From contig JAJEKV010000217.1 of NCBI GenBank assembly GCA_021234155.1, positions 436,001-500,000 of the forward strand: 64,000 nucleotides of DNA. Direction: 5' to 3'. This document shows positions 45,712 through 56,780 of this stretch, piece after piece. Numbering within the stretch: the first letter of the stretch is position 1; each line of letters begins with the position of its first letter. The notes under the pieces were generated by a model. The model saw only the letters and a program-made list of their open reading frames with translations. It had not been told where the DNA came from and did no database searches. The translations under genes were made by a program, and so were the position numbers. The DNA comes from Isoetes taiwanensis (taxonomy: Eukaryota; Streptophyta; Lycopodiopsida; Isoetales; Isoetaceae).

Positions 45712-45813
45712 GATGAAACCAAATCTACTGTCAAATCAAATCAGAGCATAAGCTGAAAAACTGCCTTAGTTGGGGAATGATTTGCTCCAATGGTGATATA
45801 GGACCTCCATTCA

Positions 45814-47579
45814 TGATGATAGCTTGGAGCAGGAAATCATCATGTATCTGTGTGGAAATAATAGAAATAATTCCCTCAACCAGATTCTAAGTAAACAAAA
45901 AGAAAAAAATGGATGATAATATTCAGAGGAACTAAGGTTAGAAGGAGATGGATGGGATAGGCATAGAAAATCAAAATGTAAGGAATAAAGAAGGTTTGGG
46001 CAAATAGATAAATTAAAAAAATAGATGAATGGCAAATAGGAAAGGAAGGAAGGAGTACGAGGAATATGGGATTAGACAAGACAAAACACAATCTGTTTTT
46101 TCAGCAACAAAGCATAGACCTTTTTGTATTTAAAAATACAGCACAATCTGTTACAATCAAGTCAATAGTGTCTTATACACCAATCTATTGACTGAAATAC
46201 TTGAATTCGACCTCTAAGACAGAGGAAAGAAGCAACTGGATATCAAAATGAATACTTTCTGAACCATATACGAATTTTTTTGAAACAATTTGGAGTTTGG
46301 GTCTGCCGAACAATGATTGAAGCTGCGTCTAATTGCATTCAGCACAAGGCCAATCAATCCTTCTGCTCCCTCTACAACTAGATACGCTCCCAATTTCGTT
46401 TTGATCCCCCCAAAAAGATGATCGAATGAATGCCACGAACCTGTTTTTTGTGCTCCTTGCCTGCCGCTTGAAATGCCCGCCTTTTCCCTGAACCGTCAGA
46501 ATGCCTTGCCTGGAGATGCTCCATAACTTCAAAGAACTTCTATTTTTCGCTCCACAATTCCAGCCATGCCAAAATGCATCAGAATTGGATTTCGCCCATT
46601 TGTTAGGGTTTTCGACAATGCTCTTAGAGTTTTGCCAATAATATTATTTGCCAAAATAATAGTCTTTTTTGCTCAAATACACATAAGACTATAGCTCTAA
46701 GATTCGCTTTTGCTCAAGGTAAAATGAAGTCATGTGCTCCAATTTACGTTCTATAATCACATATCATCTTGTTTGCCCAAAATATTGAAATGCCGCCATA
46801 TTTCTATATGGGTACCTGCTCAAACACAGAAAACGTTGTTTGCTTGCCTGGTACCTTGATTACTCTGCGTTTGCTTGTCAAGTAAAAGAACCTGTTCCAA
46901 ACGGCATATCCTCAAAACTTGTTTGCTCAAAACACTGAAATATTGCCATATCTCCATGATTTGCCTGCCTATAAAGCAATAATATGCTGCCATAGAATTT
47001 GCTTCTCAAATGGTGAAATGCTGCCATATCTCTTTTGCTTGCTCAAAATGGTAACTGTGCCAAGGTCATATGCTTTGGTCTTCATGTGTGCTTTCCCCCA
47101 ATGCGAGGTCTTCTAGAAGTTAACATCTATGTGGAGTCTTCTACGAAACATGTCCCCATAAGGGTCTTTTACAGATCGTCCTCCGTGTTGCAGTCTTCTA
47201 CAAATGTATATCACGAACTCACCCCATGATGGGGTCTTCAACAATGGTCTCTTCAACAAGGTTTTAACAGAACATTATGCTGCAATCAAATCTTGCCCAA
47301 AATAATAAACGTTAGAAGTCAAGTGCAAATAATTTCTAGACAAAATTCCACTGGTTCTTCCTTGTGATGTTCCAGAAGTGCAGCAGGTCTATGCTTTGTT
47401 GCCGGCTAATGGGAAGAAAAAAGCTGAAGGTGAGTAAATGGTATAGGCTATAAACTAAAGTGCAACTAAGGAAAATGAAAACAAGAGAGGTGCAAACATG
47501 AATGGCTAAAAGGTAGATAAGGAAATACTAATGGAAAAGGGATCCACGTGATCAGATATGTTGGACTGTAAGGCCAACA
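45814..47579 (-). repeat. 5' LTR of the gypsy element (1,766 bp)
   Basis: Partner of 38,546-40,315, with the same TG...CA termini; the CAAGC duplication follows at 47,580. It should contain the element promoter; I could not pick a TATA box with confidence. Confidence 0.92.
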
Positions 47580-47584
47580 CAAGC
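47580..47584. repeat. Target site duplication, right (CAAGC)
   Basis: Identical to 38,541-38,545. Confidence 0.88.
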
Positions 47585-47779
47585 AAAACAAAAACAATGC
47601 CAAAATACATGAGAACAGAGCAAACATAGACTCGAGCCAGATAGAAGCGACTAGACGTAACTACTGGTGCGCTTAGACGTAAGAGCAGTGATCGAGCTAT
47701 CTGGCAGCAAGTGGCCTCCTGTATTCCACTGCATATTCCTGTCCTCCTCAAGGGAAGGGTAGATTTGGAAGGTTCATTC

Positions 47780-48260
47780 GGGGGTCGATGAGTCATGTTT
47801 TGTTCGTTCTTGTTACCGGACATTGGTTCTTCATGATACTTTACCTCCTGAAGCTTCAGGGTTCCTGTTGGCACTCCGTTTGGACATGGACTTGGAACTC
47901 TCTCCCCTCACCAAAGGTTAGGGTTCTCTTGTGGCAAATGATGCACCGCTGCATTAGAGTAAATGTTCTTGTGCATAGATTTAAGCCAGCTGTGAGTTTT
48001 CTTTGCCCTTGCTGTGGCTCTCATCAAGAGTCCATTGAACATTGTCTAGTCTTGTGCCCACATTTGCAAGCTGCATAGGATTGGGTTAGAGCATTGTTCC
48101 AGATCAAGATGTGTAGCCAGAAGATACTTCTTCATGTGTTTCCAGCTTCATGGTCCTCTCTTAAGAAGCAGGCTTTCCATCTGCGTAAGGCATGGTTGGT
48201 TTGGTCGATTTGGAAACGGCGTCGTTTATGGATTTTTCAAGGGATTCAGTAACCTTCAGC
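47780..48260 (+). mobile_element. L1-like LINE C-terminal fragment (zf-RVT)
   Basis: Plus-strand text WNSLPSPKVRVLLWQMMHRC, then FLCPCCGSHQESIEHCLVLC is the zinc-binding zf-RVT domain found at the end of plant LINE ORF2. Downstream, after a stop, LRKAWLVWSIWKRRRLWIFQ (48,183-48,243) matches the usual last segment. It could be the distal part of the plus-strand LINE at 16.7-18.2 kb, displaced by later insertions, but no sequence join proves that. Confidence 0.75.
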
Positions 48261-48311
48261 CTCTCTAGTTTCATCGACTCAGACATAAGCTATTCCAGAG
48301 TTTTCTGGTGT

Positions 48312-48623
48312 TTACTGGCCTAGAGGAGACAAAATTTTGCATCTGGCGAGATATTTTGCACATTGTAAATGCGAATGGGTAGAGGTGTTGCAATATCCAG
48401 GCAGACCTTCATTACCCTTACAGACAAAGTGAATAAGCCCCAATGCAGAATGAAATTGAGGAGGTCTTTTGGTGATCGGATCAATGGGATACAGTTTTTC
48501 ACGCGCCCATAGATCAATATTCATTGCACCAGAAAGTCGAAGAGCATTCTCATCAATCTGTTGCTTCCGGTTATATTGATTTTTGTAGGGCAAGCACTTC
48601 TTGGGCCATTTTCTATTATTCAA
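48312..48623 (-). other. Unrecognised ORF, 103 residues
   Basis: Starts MNNRKWPKKCLPYKNQYNRK and has a Pro/His-rich end. No family was recognised and there is no supporting context; it may be part of an older repeat. Confidence 0.2.
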
Positions 48624-49074
48624 GAAGAAATTAACTCATTGCCATTGCAAAAATTAACAGAACTGCTACCTCTGTCATAGATCAAAAATTTCACAGTCAT
48701 TGATCAAATTCCAAATTCCGCAATCTGGTGACCAAAATTGATGCAATTCTTCGTCAAAATACAAAGGAAAAACAAAGAATTCCTCTGAATTTGGGTGAGA
48801 ATTGCCAATTCCAAATTCAAAATGCTCTCCAATTCTTGTGGTGTCCCACTTGACGTATTGTCTAAAGCTTCAATTCGGTGGGAAGGTGGAGGGAGGGGGG
48901 AACTAGGCTTAATGAGTAAAACAACAAGTAATAATGAGGTTTATCAGGTTCAGTTGCTCGAACCTAAGGTTTGGTTAAGGTTCCTGGGGCTTTTTGTACC
49001 TGCAGGTTCAGATACCAACTAAAATCCCAATTTGGGAAGGGCTTACGAGGGCGTTAATAGACTGCACCAGACCT

Positions 49075-50870
49075 CTAATGCTTTAGATATGAAGGACACT
49101 GCCTGGTTTATGCACAGGGATGCAAGGAGTAAACCCCCCTAGGAGGCTTCCCTCTATGTTTGTACCAAGCCCAAAAGGGGCAAGTTCAAAGCAGAAGAAT
49201 ATTTTGCAGCTGGAGATTTATGTAGCTTGACTGCAACAAAGGTTGAGAATGAAATTTTAATGAAGACTCTAAACAATGGCAAGGAGGATGATTACGTTCT
49301 CAGCTCTCAAATATTTCATAAAAGCATGTACAAGTCCAAAGACGTGCTTGAATATATCTTTGAGAATAACAAGCAAGGTTATGTAAGTATAATGCTTCAG
49401 TACTGTAACTTTGTTCTTTTTGGTTTAAACTTATGCCATTCTTGAGATTAAACAAGTATGTTAACTGCGAGACATCGTATAAATTTTTGCATTGGTCATT
49501 TTTTGTGACCAAAAGGTCATGGTAAAAGGATCTGGTATTCTCGAGCTAAAGAGGACACTGATACAGAGAGTGAACCAGAAGAAGATGAGGTCAAGGAAGA
49601 GGTTGTATTACTGGAAATCTACACCCTCCAAGACACAGCAAAAAAGTCGAGAACAACAAAGATACTCACTATAGAGGAATCTCCAGAAGCTCTTAAGAAA
49701 GCACCTGGTGCTGATATAGTGCAAAGACCATTTGAAAAGTCCAATGCCCAAAGCTACTAAGCGGTCAAATTTTGTTTCCATAAGCACATCTACAATGTGG
49801 CAATTCTAAAGTAAAGAATGAGGAGAAATCCGCATGCTCATGTATCACCACTTGTGGTAATGGTAAGTAAAGAATAGGTTAGGTTCAACAGCTTGCGGAC
49901 TACAAGCAACTTATTATATTCTTGGTGACACACATAGCTACAAAGCAAGGAAGGAAGGAATGAAGTGTGGAAAACTGTAGAGGCTCATATTTATGTAGGC
50001 CTAACAGAGGAAGAGGCCAAAGTCATTGGAAAGTCACAACTTGGACAATGACTTCAGATTGAAAATGAGCCTAATAGATAAAAGATGCTTCATGCAAAGA
50101 GAGTATGTTGACTTTAGAAATCAACATGGTGAAGATTTCAAGAAGAAAAAAAATAAGCTATGAGAAGTTCATGAGGCTTGAGCCGCACATGGCCGTAAAA
50201 TATTATGACAATTATTTTTAGCTTGCCTTTAGGGACGGCCAAGTAAGTTCTTTAATTTTTACTGCATGTTGCTTACTTTTTTTAACACAAGCACATGAAG
50301 TCCTGAAATGTGACTTCCACTTGCAAAAATGTCTGAATGGGCACCTAGTTTGCATGATTACATATGTAACGACCAGTGAAAACAAGAAAACACTTTGTTG
50401 CATCACGACAGAAGAATTTATTTATAATTAGTTGAAGAAGCTCTTCTTAGAATTTTTTTACTCCTTTAATGTCGACCTTTTTGCGATCATCGAATTTATA
50501 GAAAATATGAGGTCACATTCAATTTCAATATCTTCTTTTTGAGGCCTATATTACAATCCCACCTAACCTATGAGTGGGAAATCATATATTGACAATATCT
50601 TTTGCCAAGAATTGACCAGAAAGTGCAAGACCCCAAGCCTTAGAGACACTATTAGAGGACATAATAGTAAAGACATCGGTTTGCCACATATAGTCAACGT
50701 CAACATTGTAAAATGTTAGCTCATTTTCATGACATCGCTAAGGTTTTTGCACGATGGCAAAGATAAGACATCCCAACATCAGACGTCTAGATAGACATCG
50801 CACTGCCATACCTCGAAGTTGCAATGTGCCACGTTGTTCCGGCACAAGCCCAGGGGTGTGGAGTAAACGA
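49075..50870 (+). mobile_element. Decayed intron-containing gene or element with ParB-like core, copy 1
   Basis: Plus-strand peptide blocks, separated by stops or possible introns: CTKPKRGKFKAEEYFAAGDL and LMKTLNNGKEDDYVL...KSKDVLEYIFENNKQG (49,170-49,380, then GTAAGT); an acidic stretch WYSRAKEDTDTESEPEEDEV (49,533-49,592); RMRRNPHAHVSPLVVMV (49,816-49,866); YYILG-THSYKA (about 49,912-49,940); and VWKTVEAHIYVGLTEEEAKV (49,966-50,025) with IGKSQLGQ. Conserved hydrophobic blocks around NPHAxVSPLVVMV, GGxHSYKAL and YVGLTEEEA resemble the ParB/sulfiredoxin-like fold known from chromosome partition proteins and from uncharacterised eukaryotic repeat proteins; the assignment is by pattern only. 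Its distal noncoding part (50,430-50,850) is repeated in reverse upstream of both P450 copies. Inactive as it stands. Confidence 0.5.
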
Positions 50871-51183
50871 AAAAAATACTGTATACAGTAATCTATGAAC
50901 ACCAGCTACATGAAAGCACAAACCAAAAAGTACTTAAGGTCACCCCCACCACCCCCCGTAACTATTTCCTTATACGCACCTTGGAGTCGAAGGCGCTCGT
51001 TCTCTACCTGATATACATGCTCTAATTTGGTCCTTCGTACTGCTATAGACTACTATATACAATGATGGCCATATAAGTATCCAATCTAGCATTTTTTGAA
51101 TTAAGAAAGAGCTTGTAATCTGAGCACGTAGATAGCCCAAGACTTCTCACGGGATAACTTTATAATGCAGAAGAACTCGAGCG

Positions 51184-51440
51184 GTATATTTATATCGTGA
51201 GAGGACTCAAGTGGTAAAAATTTATACCGATTGAGTTCTCAAAAGGTATAAATTTATCCTGTTTGATCTCTCATATGGTATAAATTTATACCACAAGAGC
51301 ACTATTGTATAAATTTATACCGCTTGTTTTCTCCCATGAGATAAATTTATATCCTGAGGACTTTCTCGGTATAAATTTATATTGTTTGAGTTCACTGACA
51401 GGTTGAATTGAAACAAAGTGAACACGAATCGGATAAATTT
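51184..51440. repeat. Array of the 16-bp palindrome GGTATAAATTTATACC and variants
   Basis: At least seven variants of one self-complementary 16-mer, roughly 25-45 bases apart: near 51,190, 51,213, 51,247, the exact copy at 51,277-51,292, near 51,305, 51,338 and 51,370, with a weaker one near 51,430. The spacers share words such as GAGTTCTC and GAGGACT. The array lies between the two ParB-like copies. Confidence 0.75.
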
Positions 51441-51624
51441 ATACAATTTGGGTGTTTTATATTAAAAAAAGATGCAAACAAATGTGAAAAAAAAACCTCT
51501 TTTGTGTCCTTCTTAGCCCATAAATTGAAACATTTTGTGGCTAAAATTGTTCGTTTATCCAAATCTAAATTTAGTTTATGCGCTTTTGCATCTTAAAGGT
51601 TGTTTCTAAGGGCAAGGGACAGCA

Positions 51625-53560
51625 CATAGCCACAGACCCTGAGACTTCGACATGAAGGACACTACGTAGTTTATGCACAGTGGTGCAAGGAGTAGTTCCC
51701 CCTGAAAGGCTTACTTCTATGTTTGTAACAAGCCCAAAAGGGGCAAGTTCAAAGTAGTTGCAGCTGGAGAAATGTGTAGCTTGACTGCAATAAAGGTTGA
51801 GGATGAAATTTTAATGAAGACTCTAAACAATGACAAGGAGGTTGATTACTTTCTTAGTGTACGAGCCCAAAGATGTGCTTGAATATACTTTTGAGAATAA
51901 CAAGCAAGGTTATGTAAGTACAATGTGTCAGTACCTTAACTTTGTTCTTTTTGGTTTAAATTTATACCATCTCGAGACTGAACAAGTACATTAACTGCAA
52001 GACATCGTACACATTTTGGCATCGGTCATTCTTTGCAACCAAAAGATCATGGTAAAAGAATCTGGTATCCTCGAGCTAAAGAGGACACCGATAAGGAGAG
52101 TGAACCAGAATAAGAAGAGGTCAAGGAAGAGGGTGTAGGACCAAAAATCTTCACCCTCCAAAACACAAGCGGCAAATAATTCGAGAATAACAAAGATACT
52201 ACTATAGAGGAATCTTCAGAAGCTCTTAAGAAAGCACCTGGTGTTGATATAGTGCGATGACCATCTGAAAAGTCCAATGCCATTTTAAAGAAGGTGAACA
52301 AAACGAAGCTGCTTAAGCAGACGAATTCTCTTTCAATAAGCACGATTAAGAGGCCTCCAGAGAACAAAGATGGCATTAGAGTTCAACAAGTAAAAAAACT
52401 ATATGTAGCAATTCTAAAGAAGAGAATGAGGAGAAATCCGCATGCTCATGTATCACCACTTGTGGTAATGGTAAGCAAAGAACAGGTTAGGTTCAACAGC
52501 TTGCAGACTACAAGTAGCTTATTATGTTCTTGGCTTATTATGTTCTTGGTGGCAGCTATAAAGCATTGAAGGAGCTTGAAGAAAGTAGAAATGAAGTATG
52601 GAAAACTATAGAGGCTCATATTTATGTCGGCCTGACAGACGAAGAGGCCAAAGTCATTGCAAAGTCGCAACTTGGACAATGATTTCAGATTAAAAATCAG
52701 ACTAATATATAAAATATGCTTCATGCACAAAGAGTATGTTGAAGTTAGAAATCAACATGGTGAAGATTTCAAAGAGAAGAAAAGTAAGCTATAAGAAGTT
52801 TGTGAGGCTTGTGCCACAGAGTGTTGCTTAAGCTACAACTCCGACAAGAAGCCCTACATGGCCGTAAAACAATATGACAATTATTTTTAACTTGCCTTAA
52901 GGGATGACTAAGTAAGTTCTTTAATCTTTAGGCCTACTACATGTTGCTTACTTTTTTTAACACAAGCACATAAAATCTCGGAATGTAACTTCCACTTGCA
53001 AGAATGCCAGAATGGACACCTAATTTGCATGATTGCATATGTAAAGACCAATAAAAGCTAAGAAAAACTTTGTCGCATCACAACAAAAGAATTTACTTTT
53101 AAGTAGTTGAAGAAGCTCTTCTTAGAATTTTTTTATTCCTTTAATTTAGACCTTCCTTCTAGCCGCCAAATTTACAGAAAATATGTGGTCACATTCAATT
53201 CCAAACAATATCTTCTTTTCAAGGTATGTATTACAATCCCAACTAACCTATGGGTGGGCAATCACATGTTGACAATCCCTTTTGTCGACAACTCACTAAA
53301 AAGTGCAAGACCCCAAGCCTTAGAGACACTATTAGAGGACATGCTATTAAAGACATCGGTTGCCACGTATAGTCAACATTATAAAATGTTAGCGTGTTCT
53401 CACAACATCATTGAGATTTTTGCACGACATTGAAGATAAGACATCCAGATATCGCCACAAAGACGTCCATGCAGACATCGCACTGCTATACCTCGAAGTT
53501 GCAAAGTGCCACATTGTTACAAGCTCAGAGGTGTGCCTTAGAGGACTTGCAAATTTGAAC
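51625..53560 (+). mobile_element. Decayed intron-containing gene or element with ParB-like core, copy 2
   Basis: Same order as copy 1 and better preserved in the middle: the frame at 52,294-52,569 follows with IRVQQVKKLYVAILKKRMRR and NPHAHVSPLVVMVSKEQVRF. A 16-bp tandem duplication (CTTATTATGTTCTTGG, 52,518-52,549) then shifts the frame to YYVLGGSYKALKELEE (about 52,537-52,587), followed by VWKTIEAHIYVGLTDEEAKV and IAKSQLGQ. Distal blocks include CNFHLQECQNGHLICMIAYV (about 52,988-53,045). The end (53,220-53,560) is the same repeat that precedes the P450 copies. Combining the two copies suggests an original protein with an acidic linker, a ParB-like core and a C-terminal part spread over several exons. 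Confidence 0.5.
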
Positions 53561-53879
53561 ACAGATGCAAAGCACACAAAAGAACACTTAACAATTAAAA
53601 GCATTAGATAAGCTATAGGATTTAAAAAACTAATGAAACTTTAATTTAATAAAATAAAGCTAAACTAGTTTTTATTTTAATGACTTGTTTAAAACCCTTT
53701 AAAACCATTTCCACAAAAATCCTGAATTGATTATCGACGTTAGACTTGAGCAGATCTAGCTGGAGAGGCCTGGCACAAGGCCCCTGTATAAAAAATTAGC
53801 ATGAGAACTAGTATGTATATGGTTTTGTTCAGACAACAATACATATTATAAAAGAAAACTATATGTCCTTCCTAGTTAT

Positions 53880-54810
53880 GCAAAACCAATAGTGGTTTAT
53901 ATCATATTTTTTGTACCAATTTAAAATTTCACACTAGTTTCTAGAAATCACATTAGTTTATAAGATTGTTTTTAAGTGTACATTGATTTAGTAACATCTT
54001 TGCTAGTTCGTATCATGTTTAATTAATTATATAAATTCTTTCATCGTGCAATAGATTTTCCAAAATCATCAATATCCCCCTGTTTGGCCTAATTTGCGTA
54101 AGCGGGCATTTCATCTTGCTTCTAGTTGGATTTTATGGTCTATCTGGCAGAGGCGACGTTTGTGTATTTTTCAAGGTGCACACATCTCTTATCAGCAGCT
54201 TCTCCATTGTGCTCAGCAGAAGATCACTAAAGCTTATCGTTGCTCATATCTAGCTGATGATAAAAAAGAGATAATTTGGCAGACGTATTTACGGTGTTCT
54301 ACATATGCATAGACGGGTGTTTTTGCCTAGTTGGGTCAGCCTATCCACTAGGATTTTATTCCTGTCTGTGCATTGTGTATTGCGCCTTTGTTCTTGTCAA
54401 TAAAAAGAGTCTCACGACCTTCAAAAAAAAAAAAAGTTTAAAAGATAAATTTTATGTATATATTGATTTTGCAAAAATAATAGTGGTTCATATCGAATTC
54501 TTTTGTACTAATTCGAAATTTCGCACTAGTTTCTAGAAATCATCATTACTTCATAAGATTATTTTTAAGTGTACATTGATTTAGCAAAATTGTTGCTAGT
54601 TCATACTATATTTAATTATATGAATTCTACAATCGTATAATAGTTTAAATAATGTGTTTTATGCATAAATTAATTTTGCAAAAACAATAGTGGTTCATAT
54701 CATATTCTTTGCACTAATTTGAAATTTCACATTAGTCTCTAGAAATCATCATTGCTCATTTATATCATATTTAATTACATAAATTCTACAACCGTCTAAT
54801 AAAATGATCG
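53880..54810 (+). repeat. Three diverged ~180-bp AT-rich repeats, interrupted by a LINE tail
   Basis: Repeated core AATAGTGGTT-ATATC..., AATTTCACACTAGTTTCTAG and TTTTTAAGTGTACATTGATT at about 53,880-54,055, 54,470-54,640 and 54,675-54,810. Between the first two lies the LINE 3' end at 54,090-54,435, so the LINE probably inserted into an existing tandem repeat. Confidence 0.7.
54085..54435 (+). mobile_element. L1-like LINE 3' end with poly(A) tail
   Basis: The frame at 54,094-54,312 reads RAFHLASSWILWSIWQRRRL and CAQQKITKAYRCSYLADDKK, the C-terminus of plant L1-like ORF2, closely related to 48,183-48,243. AATAAA occurs at about 54,399 and a 13-A tail at 54,423-54,435. The 5' part is missing, as usual for 5'-truncated insertions. 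Confidence 0.8.
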
Positions 54811-54835
54811 TGCATTATATTTTTTATTGTCCTGT

Positions 54836-56780
54836 GTAAGGCCTTATCTCCTGGCCCAAACTTTGGCTTGCCCGTCCAGCTTACCACCAAGGCAGAGACA
54901 TCTGGTGAGCTCTATAATCCTAGAGCCTGTAGGATACTTAAATATCCCATCTACAAGTCAAACATATTAGTTTATTATTTTGAATTATTATGGAAGTGTG
55001 AAAAATAATTACTCGCACTTCTCCAAAGTCTAGAGATGGTGTACCCCTACTTCATAAGTGCATAATTGGATATAAGCAATTACAACGAGGACATTTGCAG
55101 TATAAGTTCATAAGCTTGATGCCACCTATCTTGTTACCATATGGAAGATTATCAAGTTGCAAGGAGGTGCATGTGGCTATGAATGGCAACTAGGTATGTG
55201 GTTAACCCATCCCTTATCTATTAGTTTCAACAGGTCTCCCACTAGTTTGTACAAGTGGGTCTATAAGTGGCATCATTACCTTGATAAAATGGGAAATCCA
55301 ATCATCTACCAAGACTGCACAAAAAAGGAAAAAGAAAAAAAAAAAGGATGTTTATAATAAACTTTTATTCCATGGTGTTTTATTTATACCTCAAACCGAC
55401 TGCAACCCTAATGCGGGCCTATTATTTTTGATGCGGCCACCAGCATTTCTTTGCCAAAACAAAAGCTTTGCCACTATTTGATCCAGCCATACCATGTTAG
55501 TTGGCGACCTGCAACCATTTGCATAACCTGTAAAAAAAAGGCTAGCAGATTGTTATGTATTATTACCAGTTCTAAGATCCATTTTGGCATGTTTATATCG
55601 TCTATGCAAACTAGAAAATGCATGCAAAGCTCCTTTACACCAAGAACCATGCCCACATCCTCCTCACAGTTCCCTCTTTTGGAAATGAGGGATTGATGAG
55701 CAAAGGATAGTCTTGGGGAAAATGGATTTCTTGTTCGATGTTATAAGGGTAATGAGTGAGTAACTGGGGGATTGCAATTAAGAACATGGGGATTTCTTGG
55801 AGGCTGCATATGATGTTGATTTGTGTGTTGAATCTTCATGTTTCTCGCAGAGACAAGTATGTGGGAAACTTTTATAAAATGGTTAGCAGAAACTCTTTAT
55901 GAGGAGATGCATGGTTTGGCAAGCTGACAACTTGCCTAGTTATAAGTTCATGCGGGCTTACTGCAATGGATAAACAGCTAATGGGTCCGTAGCCATAGCT
56001 AATGGATGTCAAATACCAGTGTTCAACATATATCCAGTTTCAAAATTCATAATGTAAAACCCTTAGTACATTACCGTAATCAATTTTTTGAGCCCAACAA
56101 TTTAGTTTAGCTATGCAAAACATGGAGAACAAACTCGTCTTAGGGTTTTGTTGCACCAGATCCTAACGCGGGCAACAAACATCCTAATCTTGTGAAAAAC
56201 TAATGGAACAGATTAAGAAGTACAGGGAGCTTACCTGGGCAAGATGATTGCCTTGAAAGATCCATGCTACTGCATCAGGTTAAACATCCATATGAGTTTT
56301 TCTTTCGGCTATAAAGCCAGACATTTTCCCAATAACATTATGGGGAGGTTCTTCTACCAAAATATACATGTAGAGCAAGCCATGATACCAGCTGATAACC
56401 TTCCATGATTCACACACAAGATCGTGATTGTATGTGTAGCAGGATCCCATAACATGTTATTCATGTGTATGAGCATAGTTATATGATTCATTTCAGATTA
56501 TGAGTTGGATTCTATAAGAGCAATATGTCAAGAGGTATAGTAATATATAAGGTCCATTGTTGTTTGACAATTAGTGGAACAACGGCAGTATATGCCTTAG
56601 GGACTTATGACACTTAGTGGTGGCCACTTAAAATAAAATTTAAATTGAAATGCACTAATCTGCTCCAAATGAATTTGAAAGATTCCCTAAAATTCCCTCA
56701 AATAGGTCTATTTTCATGGTTTATTCATGACAAGTGTGACAATTTGTACATTTTAGGTACCATTTTGTAGGATAATTAAT
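54836..56780. other. Stretch without recognisable gene
   Basis: Only short frames, none with a recognised domain. No terminal repeats or RNA genes were seen. Confidence 0.4.

Larger units (their letters stand above)
38546..47579 (-). mobile_element. Full-length Ty3/gypsy LTR retrotransposon (9,034 bp), minus orientation
   Basis: Two near-identical LTRs, 38,546-40,315 and 45,814-47,579, enclose gag, protease, RNase H, reverse transcriptase, a second RNase H and integrase on the minus strand. Perfect 5-bp CAAGC duplications flank the element. LTR identity by eye is well above 95 percent, so the insertion is young. The internal order is unusual: an RVT_3-like RNase H (43,663-43,260) lies between protease and reverse transcriptase, and the usual RNase H after RT has lost its first Asp. 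Frameshifts break the polyprotein in several places. I could not identify a standard primer binding site next to the 5' LTR or a clear polypurine tract. The integrase resembles the Tat/Athila side of gypsy elements. Confidence 0.93.
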
